A stretch of 64,000 nucleotides of DNA. It comes from Sphingopyxis sp. JAI128. GTDB lineage: Bacteria > Pseudomonadota > Alphaproteobacteria > Sphingomonadales > Sphingomonadaceae. The stretch spans positions 1-64,000 of the forward strand of contig NZ_JACHDA010000005.1 in NCBI RefSeq assembly GCF_014207235.1. Reading direction: 5' to 3'. Shown piece after piece: positions 9,300-18,867 of the stretch. Every line of letters begins with the position of its first letter. Positions within the stretch are counted from its first letter, which is position 1. The position numbers and the translations under genes are program-made. The notes under the pieces are model-generated. The model did not search any database. It saw nothing but the letters and a program-made list of their open reading frames with translations, and was not told the DNA's origin.

Positions 9300-9593
9300 A
9301 TGGACGGCAGGGCCGAGCTACTGATCGCGCGCGAGCCTGGCGATCTTACGGACCTTGCCGCGCGCAGCGCCGGTATCTGGATCGGGCTGTCGATCGACGA
9401 CGCCGCGCACGCCGCGCTTCGACGCGATGGGTTCGATCCCGCCTCGGTCCGGCTGACGGGCCTCCATCCCTTCGAGTTCGCAGCCGCCCCCGATGGTGGC
9501 CTCGAGATCGTTGCGCACGCGAGCGATAGCGAGACGGCCGAAGCACTGCTCGATCTCTTCCGCATCTATTTCCTGCGAAGGTTGTTCGCCTAA
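9300..9593 (+). CDS. Small hypothetical protein
   Basis: 97 aa, acidic, no membrane segment or signal peptide. An AGGGGA ribosome site precedes the ATG. The composition (regular helices such as SETAEALLDLFRIYFLRRL) is protein-like and better than the opposing minus frame. I recognise no family. It stands alone between the broken gene and the LysE exporter, so no function can be inferred. Confidence 0.45.
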   Translation: MDGRAELLIAREPGDLTDLAARSAGIWIGLSIDDAAHAALRRDGFDPASVRLTGLHPFEFAAAPDGGLEIVAHASDSETAEALLDLFRIYFLRRLFA

Positions 9594-9736
9594 GATCGGA
9601 CGCCTCGGGCCCGGCAACTCACTGGCCTCCCTTCGAAACAGCCGACATTCGCCAGAATCACGGGAGGAGAACGTACAGCGACCAAGTGTCACCGCAGGCG
9701 GTCCGGACCAGCGACACCGACACCGCCTTGGCCGAT

Positions 9737-10369
9737 CTACCGGCGTACCTCCGTCGCCATGCGGACGGCCAAGCCAGCGAGTACCGTCCCCATCAGCCAC
9801 CGCTGCACAAGTGCAACCGTCGGGCGTCTTGCGAGGAGCAGCGCAATCGATGCGGCAGAAACGACGATCAAGGCGTTTACAATCAGACTAATGACGATCT
9901 GTACCGTTCCGAATATAACAGCCTGCCCAAGCACGCTGCTGCTTGCCGGATCAATGAACTGCGGCAACAGGGACAGGTACATGACAGCGATTTTCGGGTT
10001 CAGCAGATTGGTCAGGAACCCCATGAGGAAGAGTTTTCGCGGACTATCCTCTGGGAGGTCTTTGACCTGAAAAGCAGAGCGCCCGCCAGGTCTGATCGCC
10101 TGCCATGCAAGCCACAACAGATAGAGAGAACCTGCGATGCGCACGGCGTCATAAGCGAACGGTACCGCCAGCAGCAGGGCGGTAATACCGAACGCGGCAC
10201 ATAGCATGTAGAAGATGAAGCCGAGCGCAACCCCGCCGAGCGAGATAAGACCGGCAGTTCTGCCTTGGCAGATCGACCGCGAAATAAGATAGACCATGTT
10301 AGGCCCCGGAGTCAGGACCATCCCGAGGGCTATAGCGGCGAAGGCAAACAAGCTGGTCATATCTGGCAT
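9737..10369 (-). CDS. LysE family amino-acid/homoserine exporter
   Basis: 210 aa, starting MPDMTSLFAF after a GGAGAAAG ribosome site. The protein is almost entirely hydrophobic with about six membrane helices. LysE/RhtB family blocks are visible: LTPGPNMVYLISRS near residue 20, FLMGFLTNLLNPK near the middle, and FGTVQIVIS. Members sit in the inner membrane and export amino acids or related metabolites using the proton gradient; the substrate cannot be read from sequence. The length is that of the family. No partner regulator is adjacent. Confidence 0.92.
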   Translation of the reverse strand: MPDMTSLFAFAAIALGMVLTPGPNMVYLISRSICQGRTAGLISLGGVALGFIFYMLCAAFGITALLLAVPFAYDAVRIAGSLYLLWLAWQAIRPGGRSAFQVKDLPEDSPRKLFLMGFLTNLLNPKIAVMYLSLLPQFIDPASSSVLGQAVIFGTVQIVISLIVNALIVVSAASIALLLARRPTVALVQRWLMGTVLAGLAVRMATEVRR

Positions 10370-11061
10370 CTGCTTTCTCCATTTCGAGAAGGATGCCCAG
10401 ACGCGCGACCAAATATTCTCGCGCTTCCCGATGGGTGCCCATCTTTCAGCGTCAGTCGCGCGACGCCGGCGGCAATAAGCGAATCCATCACTTATTGTAA
10501 AGAGGGCAGGACGCGAGCCCATGCGCGTTCTTTCCCATGCAACTGACCGTCGATCTCGCCCAGCAGGAAATCTTCATCCGACATCGCTGCTGGTACGGCA
10601 GTTTACCACTACACCTCTCCGATAGCATGCTGCCCGGTTTCGAGATCGAATTCGAAGGAGCGGACGCCCCCAAAAGTCAGGATCTGATGGCTGCGGATGC
10701 CTTCTGCCATTTGTCAGACCGGGACCCATGCCACACCTCAGACATTGGCCAGGGCCACGGGCCTGCGAAGCGGCGTCGAGATGCATCGCCTGATATGCAG
10801 GCTAGACCGGGAAGAAAAATCCGGACGTTCGGCGGGCGCGATCGACACTTCACCGGCAAAGCTTCCAGATCGGACCGATAGTATCTTGCTTTCGGTGTAC
10901 CCGCACGCGAAGCATATCGGTTACGGGACCGGGGGCATCGGTAACGATGTCGGCGAAGACAGCTGAGCGGGTCAGCGGCGAGCCTGACGAGAAATGGGGG
11001 GATCGATGGCGCGCCGAGAGCTGCCGGTGAATTGTGGCCGTCATGGGAGAAATGCGGGCGC
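10370..11061. other. Gap before the kinase-helicase operon
   Basis: 692 bases with no convincing gene. Short frames on both strands overlap each other and lack ribosome sites. The right part should contain the promoter of the three-gene operon that starts at 11062, but I see no clear -35/-10 pair or operator. Confidence 0.5.
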
Positions 11062-14000
11062 ATGACCGGGCAGAATGGTTCGGATCAGAAGCTCGGCGGC
11101 CGCTATGTCCTCACCGACGTGGCGCGCAGCGGCGCGCAGGCCACCGTGGTCAAAGCGTTCGATTCCAGGAGCGCAGCGCTCGTTGCAATCAAGCGGGTCC
11201 GTTTCGGCCCCGACGATCAACGCGCGCAAGAGGGGTTCCAACGTGAAGTCCGGGTTCTTCAGACGCTAGCGCACGACCATATCGTCGAGCTTATCGATGT
11301 CGACCGCGATGCCGAGGGCCATTGGTATATCGTGCTCGAATGGATCGAGGAAAATCTCGAAGACGTGATCGAACGCGAAGGTGCGCTGCCTTGGCCCATC
11401 TTCTGGGATCGCTATGGCCTCCCGATCATCGACGCGATCATTTTCGGGCAGAAGAAGCGGATCGCGCACCGCGATATCAAGCCCAAGAATATTCTCGTCA
11501 CGAGCGCAGGTGTACCCAAGCTCGCAGATTATGGCATCGCCAAGCTTCTGGATAATGGCGGCAGCTGGGCGCCCGTTGCGGGCTATACGTTCCGCTTCGA
11601 TCACACGCCCGGATACACGCCCGCTCAGCCCGACGAGGAGGCCTATCTTTACAGTCGCGACTGCTTCGCCTTTGCTGCGGTTGCGGTGTCGTGCGTAGCA
11701 GGCCGGGTCATATCGGATAATGACGACATTGCGACGGCGCTCGAAGAAGCCGCGTTTCCGGCCGCTATTCGGCCGATCATCGAACAATGTCTGAGCGATA
11801 ATCCGCAGGCGCGGCCTCGCTTGGCCTCGCTGCTGAAAGAGCAGATCGATCAAGCGCAGAACCAGGCGGATGAAGGTGACGCGGCCCTGGTTCACCTCGT
11901 CCTTACCTCCCAAGTGCAGAGTTTCCTGTCGACCCGTCTGAGTCTTTCCGGCCTGGCAGCGATCGAAACCTTCGTTCACGACGAGCTTGATGAAGTTTGC
12001 TGCATCCTCGCCAAGGAAGAAGAGGGCGAGTTCGCGAAGGCCGAGGTCATCGGCGCCACATGGCGCTTCGATGTTCTGGTAGCGGGAAAGAACCGTGAAT
12101 CCTTGCATATCACGAAGGCCGCCGAGATCGGGGCCGGCCACGCTTCCGATCTGCGCGAAACCGGAAACCGGCGGCGCATCCAGATCAGTTTCAAGCGCCC
12201 GGCGGACCCCGAGCAGGCCGGCCGAAATTTGACGTCGGTCCTGATCGAGGCGCGTTCGGCACAACGCGCGCATGCTGCTGAACGCGAAGCGCGGGCGACG
12301 CAACGTATCTTCCGCATCTGGCGGAGCTATTTACGTGACCGAGCCGATCTCGAGGCGAAGCGCGCGAGCGCGATACAATATGTCGATCGCCACATTCGCG
12401 GGGACCAGGTCGTCTTTACGACCGAGCTTGCACAGCAAGAGGAATTGATCGGCCAAGAGCGAATGGTGCAAGCCGCGACGAGCCGGATCGGCGGACCGAT
12501 CAGTGCCGTTTCCTTCACGCAGGTGACGATGGACGTCAATTTCGGCGATCCGAAGAATTTGCGGCGACGCGGCGAGATTCTCATCAACACCATTGCGGCG
12601 CAGCGAGCGCTCACGCATCAATCGCAAGCGCTCGATGCGGTAGTGTTCGGAAGAAGCGTCAGCGATCGGCTGAAAACACTCGCGCTCGACCCGCGGAACG
12701 CCTCTCCCGCAATGCCCGTCGAAGCCGTCACGCCGACGGACGAGCATTTCGACGACGAGAAGATCGATATCTTGTCGAGGGCGCTCGGCGTCGAAGATAT
12801 CCTCGCGATCGAAGGCCCGCCGGGAACAGGGAAGACGAAGCTCATCACGGAGATCGTCGTTCAGTGGCTGAGGCGCAATCCCGATGACCGCATCATGCTG
12901 TCGTCGCAGACGCACATCGCGCTCGACAATGTTCTCGAACGGGTGGCCGAGCTCGATCCCGACGTCGAGCTCATCCGGATCGGCCGCGCCGACGAACCCA
13001 AAATCTCCGAGGCGAGCAAGAAGCTGCTGCTCGAGAAGCGCGTCGAGGCGTGGATCGCCGACGTCCGCAAACGCTCGGAAATCGAGATGAACGAATGGGC
13101 CGAGCGCAATGGCGTCGACCGCGCGACGGTCGAAGTCGGGATGAAGGTCGAGCGCCTCCTTCAGCTTCTGCGGCGGCAATCCGAAGTCGCGTCGCAAATT
13201 GCCGCGATCAAGGCCGAGCGCGACGGGGTCGGCGCGGCCGCGGGAGAGGATGCGATCTTCGACGAGGAAGAAATTGCCGAAGAGACGACACAACTCGATA
13301 GCGAAATCGGTGGCTTCGAGCGCGAGCTTCAGGCGCTTCGGGTCGATGAACGCAAGCTTCGGGACGAAATGCGCGAAGCAGGCTCTTATGCGGCAGAACT
13401 CGCAAACTCGAACGACGTCGACGATCTCACGGATTGGGCAGTGCATTTTCTCCAGCCAGGCTCGGCGGAGGACGCCTGCCGCGAAAGATTGGCCTTGCTA
13501 GAAGAATGGAATCTTCGCGTAGGCCGGTCGGCGGATTTCAACGCAGCGCTTCTCTCCTCCGCGCAGGTCATTGCGGGCACCTGTGTCGGTGTCGCGAGCG
13601 TTCGCGGCATGGAGGAAGTCGCGTACGATCTTTGTATCATCGATGAAGCGTCGAAAGCGACGGCGACGGAAATGCTGATCCCGATGGTACGGAGCCGGCG
13701 GTGGATCATCGTCGGTGATCCGAAGCAGCTTCCGCCGTTCTTCGAGGATCTCGGACAGGAATTGCGTTCGGAGTTCGACGATGACGAAGTGAAAGCCACG
13801 CTTCTGGACCGGATGCTCGATCCGCAGGACGGGCTTCCAGCGGGATGTCGTGCCGTATTGCGCAACCAGTATCGGATGATCGAACCGATCGGCAATCTCG
13901 TCAGCGCATGTTTTTACGAAAGCCGCCTCAACAGCCCTGTGAAAACACATGGGCTCAAGCTGGCAATGGCGATCCCGATGCCGATCACCTGGTACAGCAC

Positions 14001-14484
14001 GCACGACTTGCCCAATCGCAGCGAGCGAAGCCAGGGTCAGACATTCGACAATCCCGCTGAGGTGGCGATCATTCGCGACCGGCTCAAAAGTCTTCAGTTC
14101 GTCGCCAAGGCTCAGAAGCGGCGCATATCCGTTGCTGTCATTGCGGGATATACCGCGCAAGTCACATTGCTGAAGGACATGGAATCGCAAGGCGTTGCCG
14201 AATGGCCGGATCTCGACGTGGTGTGCAACAGCGTCGACGCGTTCCAGGGCCGCCAGGCAGACGTGTGCATTTATTCGGTCGTACGCTCCAACCCCAAGGG
14301 TAATCTCGGATTCTTGCGAGAGCAGCCTCGGCTCAACGTCGCGCTATCTCGCGGAAAGAGCGCGCTCGTGATCGTCGGCGATCAGATGTTCTGTCGTTCG
14401 GCGGACGGCCGCAACCCGTTCAAACCGGTCATCGACTATATTGACGGGCATCACCAGTTTTGCGCGACGGAGGTTTTGCAATGA
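11062..14484 (+). CDS. Ser/Thr kinase-SF1 helicase fusion (MkoA-like)
   Basis: 1140 aa. Residues about 10-270 form an eukaryotic-type protein kinase: VAIKRV (Lys44), a Glu at about 62, HRDIKPKN (136-143) and ADYG replacing DFG (Asp156). The glycine loop is degenerate (ARSGAQATVV). Residues about 560-1140 form an Upf1/COG1112-type SF1 helicase: GPPGTGKT at about 585, SSQTHIALDN, Walker B IIDEAS at about 860, GDPKQLPP, NQYRM, DAFQGRQAD and RLNVALSRGK. A coiled, charged insert lies between motifs Ia and II. The kinase-helicase combination matches, from memory, the MkoA subunit of type I Mokosh anti-phage defence. The gene is first in an operon; its TGA overlaps the next ATG. Start chosen at MTGQNGSDQKL; upstream alternatives are non-ATG. 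Confidence 0.88.
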   Translation: MTGQNGSDQKLGGRYVLTDVARSGAQATVVKAFDSRSAALVAIKRVRFGPDDQRAQEGFQREVRVLQTLAHDHIVELIDVDRDAEGHWYIVLEWIEENLEDVIEREGALPWPIFWDRYGLPIIDAIIFGQKKRIAHRDIKPKNILVTSAGVPKLADYGIAKLLDNGGSWAPVAGYTFRFDHTPGYTPAQPDEEAYLYSRDCFAFAAVAVSCVAGRVISDNDDIATALEEAAFPAAIRPIIEQCLSDNPQARPRLASLLKEQIDQAQNQADEGDAALVHLVLTSQVQSFLSTRLSLSGLAAIETFVHDELDEVCCILAKEEEGEFAKAEVIGATWRFDVLVAGKNRESLHITKAAEIGAGHASDLRETGNRRRIQISFKRPADPEQAGRNLTSVLIEARSAQRAHAAEREARATQRIFRIWRSYLRDRADLEAKRASAIQYVDRHIRGDQVVFTTELAQQEELIGQERMVQAATSRIGGPISAVSFTQVTMDVNFGDPKNLRRRGEILINTIAAQRALTHQSQALDAVVFGRSVSDRLKTLALDPRNASPAMPVEAVTPTDEHFDDEKIDILSRALGVEDILAIEGPPGTGKTKLITEIVVQWLRRNPDDRIMLSSQTHIALDNVLERVAELDPDVELIRIGRADEPKISEASKKLLLEKRVEAWIADVRKRSEIEMNEWAERNGVDRATVEVGMKVERLLQLLRRQSEVASQIAAIKAERDGVGAAAGEDAIFDEEEIAEETTQLDSEIGGFERELQALRVDERKLRDEMREAGSYAAELANSNDVDDLTDWAVHFLQPGSAEDACRERLALLEEWNLRVGRSADFNAALLSSAQVIAGTCVGVASVRGMEEVAYDLCIIDEASKATATEMLIPMVRSRRWIIVGDPKQLPPFFEDLGQELRSEFDDDEVKATLLDRMLDPQDGLPAGCRAVLRNQYRMIEPIGNLVSACFYESRLNSPVKTHGLKLAMAIPMPITWYSTHDLPNRSERSQGQTFDNPAEVAIIRDRLKSLQFVAKAQKRRISVAVIAGYTAQVTLLKDMESQGVAEWPDLDVVCNSVDAFQGRQADVCIYSVVRSNPKGNLGFLREQPRLNVALSRGKSALVIVGDQMFCRSADGRNPFKPVIDYIDGHHQFCATEVLQ

Positions 14485-15944
14485 CCCCCGAAGAGGTGGC
14501 CCGCCTGCATCAGTTTCGAGACGGCTTCACCCTCGTCGATTACGGCGAGGTCGGTCTGCCGGTATTCCGTCTGACGATCGAGGCGATTACGACCGCGCAG
14601 CGCGCGATTCCGACGATACAGGAATTTGTCATGCGCTGCTTCGCGCTTGGAATCGAGCGTGAAGCCGAGGTCGCGCGCATGCTCGGTCTCAAGCTCGAAG
14701 TCGTGCAGGCCGCAACGAATCTGCTCGTGAGTGATGCCTATGCGCTCCGATATGCCAGCGCACTGGATCTCGACAATTTTCGGCTGACCGAGGCGGGTGA
14801 GGCTCGTCTGAGAGAAGAAAAGCTCGAAGTTCCTCAAGAGGAAATGCTCGTGATCGATTATGACGGCATCCGGCGTTTGCCGATCCGGCTGGCGAGCGCG
14901 AACGTCCATCGTGCGGCCGAACTTCGAGCGCATGGTGCGATCGAGATTCGCCCCTACCCTGCCGACGCGCCGCCTATATCCGAGCTTTCTATTCCCGATG
15001 TCACGCGGGTGATCCGACGTCAAAGCGGCGAGGATTTTCGGCGGACCGTTCTCGCCCTCAAGCGGATCGTCCGCCGAAACAACCTATTCCGCGAGGCCGT
15101 CGCGCTCGTATTCGCAGCGGACAGGGGAAGCGAAATCCAGATCGGCTTCGCGATCGACGGCAAGCTTTCCGACCAGCATGAACGCGCGTTCGCAGAGAAT
15201 GGCGGCCCCCGGAAGATGGGCTTCGTGAAGTCGGTTGGGGAAGGCGATGTGCGGAGACGTCTCGAGCGCCTCGTCGGAAAGGAGATCATCCGGTCCCTTC
15301 CGCCCCGCGCGCAAATGCTGGAAATGCGTTCGGAGCAGATGTTGGCCGAGGGCGAGGTGCGGGCGCTGGCGGGGGCTGCGAGCGCTGGAGGGCGAAATTC
15401 TCCGGCCGCGCAGGCGCTGACCGCGGCGCAAGAGCGCCTCGGCCTGGCCGAACATGCGATCGAATCGATGCCGATGCGTCCGCTTGCCTGCTATGAGCAG
15501 AGCCAACTTCTCGAGGAAGCGATCGGCGCGGCGCGCAAATCGCTCATCGTGACGAGTGCGGGACTTCAGCCGGCGATCGTCAACAGCTATGTCGTCAGGG
15601 CTTTCGACAGGTTGCTCGAAAAGGGCGCGGCAATTCGCATCGAGACCGTCCTCACACCGACGACCAAGCCGCGGAACGGCGACTATTTCGACCCGCTGGC
15701 CGAGCTCGGCAGGCGAATGGATAATAACGCCCTCACCCTGGTCAAGGTCGCAAGCCGGGAACTGTATTTCCTCGTTCAGGACGATGACCTCGCGGTCGTT
15801 TCCAATCGGCCATTCCTCGGGGAGGTAAGCCGCAAAAATGGATTCATAAAGGTCGAAGGGCTTGTCACGCGCGATCCACACTATGTACGGATGATCCGCG
15901 AGACGCTGCTTGCTTCGACCGAGAGTCGCCGTGAAAAGAAATAG
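14481..15944 (+). CDS. PLD-fold protein, Mokosh-like second subunit
   Basis: 487 aa, coupled to the kinase-helicase by an ATGA overlap. The first 130 residues look like a winged-helix region (EVARMLGLKLEVVQAATNLL). The last 150 residues fold like a phospholipase-D nuclease half: QLLEEAIGAARKSLIVTSAG, then DRLLEKGAAIRIETVL, then LYFLVQDDDLAVVSNRP. Where an active HKD enzyme has HxK before the strand, this protein has REL-Y, so the catalytic His and Lys appear lost while the following Asp and Asn region is kept. It may bind nucleic acid or use other residues. Position and fold suggest it is the MkoB equivalent; the family assignment is inference. Confidence 0.7.
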   Translation: MTPEEVARLHQFRDGFTLVDYGEVGLPVFRLTIEAITTAQRAIPTIQEFVMRCFALGIEREAEVARMLGLKLEVVQAATNLLVSDAYALRYASALDLDNFRLTEAGEARLREEKLEVPQEEMLVIDYDGIRRLPIRLASANVHRAAELRAHGAIEIRPYPADAPPISELSIPDVTRVIRRQSGEDFRRTVLALKRIVRRNNLFREAVALVFAADRGSEIQIGFAIDGKLSDQHERAFAENGGPRKMGFVKSVGEGDVRRRLERLVGKEIIRSLPPRAQMLEMRSEQMLAEGEVRALAGAASAGGRNSPAAQALTAAQERLGLAEHAIESMPMRPLACYEQSQLLEEAIGAARKSLIVTSAGLQPAIVNSYVVRAFDRLLEKGAAIRIETVLTPTTKPRNGDYFDPLAELGRRMDNNALTLVKVASRELYFLVQDDDLAVVSNRPFLGEVSRKNGFIKVEGLVTRDPHYVRMIRETLLASTESRREKK

Positions 15945-16677
15945 GACTGCATGGATTGCGACCGACACCGGGGCGGTGCGCGCCGTAAACGAGGATCGCT
16001 GCTTCGTCGGATCCTGGACGAGCGACGGCCGTGACGGCGTAGCGAGCGTCACTCTTGCCGAGGATTTTTGGAGCGCTGCGATCGCGGATGGGATGGGTGG
16101 TCACGACGCGGGGGAATTGGCGAGCGAGACCGCAATTGCCGCGCTGCAGCCCCTCCTCTCGCGCATGATAGGCGACGCGGAAGTCGGCGCGATCGTCAAC
16201 GCAGTGAACGAGCAGGTTTTCGAGGCGATGTATTCGCCTCGGGGCCGGCCCGGCATGGGCTCGACAATCGCGGCTATCGTCGGAGGTCGGGACCGCACAC
16301 TTCTTTTCAATGTCGGTGATAGCCGCATCTATCTGTTGCGTAACGACAAACTGGAGCAGCTCAGCACGGACGATACTTTGGATCGGCGACACCCCGCTGG
16401 ACCGCGCAATCATGCCCTGACCCAATCGCTGGGCGGGACCGTCAGCCGCTTATCGGTGGTCCCTCATACCAAGAGCCTGGCTCTCGATACGTCGGACCGT
16501 ATTCTCCTATGCTCGGACGGTCTGACCGATATGCTCTCGGATGCGGACATCTTCACGGTCCTTTCCGCGCGGCCGGAGCACCCTGCCCAAGCCCTGGTCT
16601 CGGCGGCGCTGCGAGCAGGTGGACGGGACAATGTTACGGTCGTTCTGATCGACAAGCTGATGCCTGCATCAGCGTGA
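15931..16677 (+). CDS. PP2C-type Ser/Thr protein phosphatase
   Basis: 248 aa from GTG 15931, overlapping the previous gene by 14 bases; the TTG at 15910 is less likely. All PP2C motifs are present: RAVNEDR (about 18-24), IADGMGGHDAG (about 51-61), GSTIAAIV, NVGDSRIY, LTQSLGG, LLCSDGLTDML (about 190-200) and GGRDNVTVV (about 228-236), so the metal-binding aspartates are intact and the enzyme should be active. In this operon its natural substrate is the kinase-helicase or that kinase's target. A phosphatase paired with a kinase gives an on/off switch. As I remember Mokosh type I, it has only helicase and PLD genes, so the phosphatase is an addition. Confidence 0.92.
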   Translation: MKRNRTAWIATDTGAVRAVNEDRCFVGSWTSDGRDGVASVTLAEDFWSAAIADGMGGHDAGELASETAIAALQPLLSRMIGDAEVGAIVNAVNEQVFEAMYSPRGRPGMGSTIAAIVGGRDRTLLFNVGDSRIYLLRNDKLEQLSTDDTLDRRHPAGPRNHALTQSLGGTVSRLSVVPHTKSLALDTSDRILLCSDGLTDMLSDADIFTVLSARPEHPAQALVSAALRAGGRDNVTVVLIDKLMPASA

Positions 16678-17149
16678 TCGGCCTCGAACCGTCGACGATG
16701 GCGATTCCGGTCAGAGTTGACGGCCGCGCTTCTTCCAGCCGACATCGAGCAGACGGCCGTCGGCAAGGGATAGTCCGTCCGCCGAACGCGCCTGACCGCC
16801 TTGACTCTGCGACGAAGCCGAGCCGTCGGCTCCAGCTGCCGGGCGGCAGTGACGACGACCCCGGTTCTACGACTGTCCCGACAGTATTCGATCTCGACCG
16901 ACGTCACCTCCTGCTCGGACAGGATGAACAAAACGCTGGCCACAATCTCAGGGCCGTTAAATGCCTCGACATGCAGTCTGATGGAATGTTCGCGCAGGAT
17001 ATTGCAGCCATTCGGCGGGCCACTGCCTGAGAGCGGACCAGCCGCTGTCATAGCCGATCGCCCGAAAGCTGTCTGGGAGGATCGACAGGCCGACAGGCTG
17101 GCGGGGTGCATCTTTGCGGCGGAGCGGCTGGCCCACCACAAAGAGCTAA
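16678..17149. other. Decayed sequence after the operon
   Basis: No intact gene. A minus frame between about 16850 and 17030 has protein-like stretches (EIVASVLFILSEQEVTSVEI), but it has no start, runs into the phosphatase end and matches nothing I recognise. It is probably the remnant of a gene that lay between the LysR gene and the island. Confidence 0.4.
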
Positions 17150-17590
17150 GGGCGGATCGCGATCGAGACAGCTGCCGATCTCATCTGCCCCCTCACGTCC
17201 TCGTCGCTCTGGGACGTTTTGGTCGGCAAGCGCGGATAGCGAGCGGACGCTTGCAGGCGTCATCTCGAAACGCTTCTCGAAGGCATTCTTGCAGTTCCGC
17301 CGGACGTCGTTCCCAACCAGAAATCCGAAACCGGCTGAACAGACTTGTGCACAGGCTTCGCGGCGTCGGCGAGGAAGTGCTGACCCGCCGGAGTAGCGGC
17401 GACGCCGCGGGGTAGCCGGTCGAAGATCAGCGCGCCCAGCCCAATGCTCCAGCTGCGCTAACCGGCGGCTGACCGAGCCGTGAGTGAGCGACAGCCGCTC
17501 CGCGGGGCTCCAGAAACTGCCCTCCTCGGCGGCAACGAGTACCGCGACAATCGCGTCGAACGGCGGCAGATTGTCCAAGCTGTGCGTCAT
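17150..17590 (-). pseudogene. LysR-type regulator pseudogene
   Basis: The N-terminus is a clear LysR helix-turn-helix: SLDNLPPFDAIVAVLVAAEE, then LTHGSVSRRLAQLEHW. Near 17440 one extra G in a TGG triplet shifts the frame; in the next frame the sequence continues LGALIFDRLPRGVAATPAGQ and then decays with further shifts and stops. It is closely related to the intact LysR gene at 28606-29484. It sits divergent to the EamA exporter gene, so it once probably regulated that exporter. Now it should give only a DNA-binding fragment. Confidence 0.75.
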
Positions 17591-17790
17591 ATGCACATAA
17601 AACTACCAACCTGCTCTCTATGTCAACAAGCAGCGTCGCATCAGAACCGGGGAATGAGATACGATCCTTCTGCAACGTCATGCTCGTTCGCCGTACGGCC
17701 GTCCGACCGCGGTGAGTGCGCTTCATCCGCTCGACCCGCGGCTTGCCTGCACCGCGTCGCTCGCCCCCCCATCGGTGAAGCCACTCTTCG

Positions 17791-18654
17791 ATGAGCGGGG
17801 CCGTACGCGCTGCGCCGATCGGCGCAGCCATCGCCACGATCTTCCTCTGGGCCGGGTCGTTCCTTGCCATCCGCTACGCAGTGGATAGCATTGCCCCAAT
17901 GCCTCTCGCTGCTGCCCGGTTCGCGATCGCCGGGCTCGCGGGCTCCGTCTGGCTTGCAATGGCGCCGCGCGTCCGTCCGGTACGCGCTGATCTGCCCCGC
18001 ATCCTGCTTTGTGGTCTGGTCGGCATCGCGCTTTATAACATACTGCTGGGCGCCGGCGAACAGCATGTCGGCGCCGGCGTCGCCGCTTTCGTCGTTGCCA
18101 CGCAGTCGCTATTTGCCGCCCTCGCCTCGTGGCTTCTTGAAGGCAAGCGTCCCAACCTTCGCTTCGTCGCGGGCTGTTGCATTTCGGCCGCCGGGCTGGC
18201 TTTGGTGGCAGCGCTCCCCGATGTCGCGGGAAGCGCATCTGGCATGCTATATTGCATAACTGCCGCCTCCCTGTCGGGCATCTACTTCGTGATTCAGCGC
18301 CCGCTTGTGGCTCGGCTTGGCCCGCTTTCGGCCGCATTGTCGACCATGGTAGCCGGCGGGCTGATTCTTTTTCCGTGGGCGCCCGGCGCGTTGGGCGACG
18401 TCGTGAGACATCCGGATCTACTCGTACCACTCGCTTATCTCGCGATTTTTGCCAGCGTTCTCGCCTACTTCCTGTGGATGGTCGCGCTGGCCGATCTCGG
18501 CGCGGCCCGCGCGTCGCAGTTCCTCTTCCTGATGGCGCCGGTGGCGGCGATCATGGAATGGTCGGCCGGTCTCGAACCCTTCCGTCCAGCTGTCGTGGTG
18601 GGTGGTGTGCTTGCTGTTGCAGGTCTGGTGGTTGCATCAAAAAGTGCGGAATAG
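17791..18654 (+). CDS. EamA/DMT superfamily transporter
   Basis: 287 aa with ten predicted membrane helices in two EamA repeats. The first repeat has ATIFLWAGSFLAIRYAV and PLAAARFAIAGL; the second begins about residue 150 (GMLYCITAASLSGIYFV). The length and the LFPWAP loop are usual for RhaT/EamA exporters of the inner membrane, which move amino acids, sugars or drugs; the substrate is unknown. It is divergent from the LysR pseudogene, a common pairing, so it may now be constitutive. Confidence 0.92.
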   Translation: MSGAVRAAPIGAAIATIFLWAGSFLAIRYAVDSIAPMPLAAARFAIAGLAGSVWLAMAPRVRPVRADLPRILLCGLVGIALYNILLGAGEQHVGAGVAAFVVATQSLFAALASWLLEGKRPNLRFVAGCCISAAGLALVAALPDVAGSASGMLYCITAASLSGIYFVIQRPLVARLGPLSAALSTMVAGGLILFPWAPGALGDVVRHPDLLVPLAYLAIFASVLAYFLWMVALADLGAARASQFLFLMAPVAAIMEWSAGLEPFRPAVVVGGVLAVAGLVVASKSAE

Positions 18655-18811
18655 GGAGACGGAGGCTCGGCGTCATTCCGCATCAGCCGCCCGCCGTCGC
18701 CGTTTCCGGTCCAGCAGTATTTAACGTCGAAGTTCAGGGAGCGATCGTTAGCGCGGTGCTGAAACGGGATTGCGCGTCGCGACAATGATCAATGTTCGGT
18801 CCCGCCATACC

Positions 18812-18846
18812 GAAGAGAAAGGCCGAGGCGGCGGCCCCGGCCTTTC
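18812..18846 (-). terminator. Hairpin terminator after the TonB receptor gene
   Basis: On the minus strand an 8-bp stem AAAGGCCG/CGGCCTTT with a GC-rich loop is followed by a CTCTTC pyrimidine stretch, 22 bases after the stop of the receptor gene. It also lies downstream of the EamA gene on the other strand. Confidence 0.5.
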
Positions 18847-18867
18847 CATTTCCGACGCTATCTTCGA

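Noticed and set aside
9140..9565. 141-codon minus frame opposite the small hypothetical gene
   Set aside because: Ser/Arg/Pro-rich with no ribosome site; the plus frame at 9300 is more protein-like.
12331..13446. 371-codon minus frame inside the helicase gene
   Set aside because: Antisense shadow in high-GC DNA; the helicase motifs are on the plus strand.
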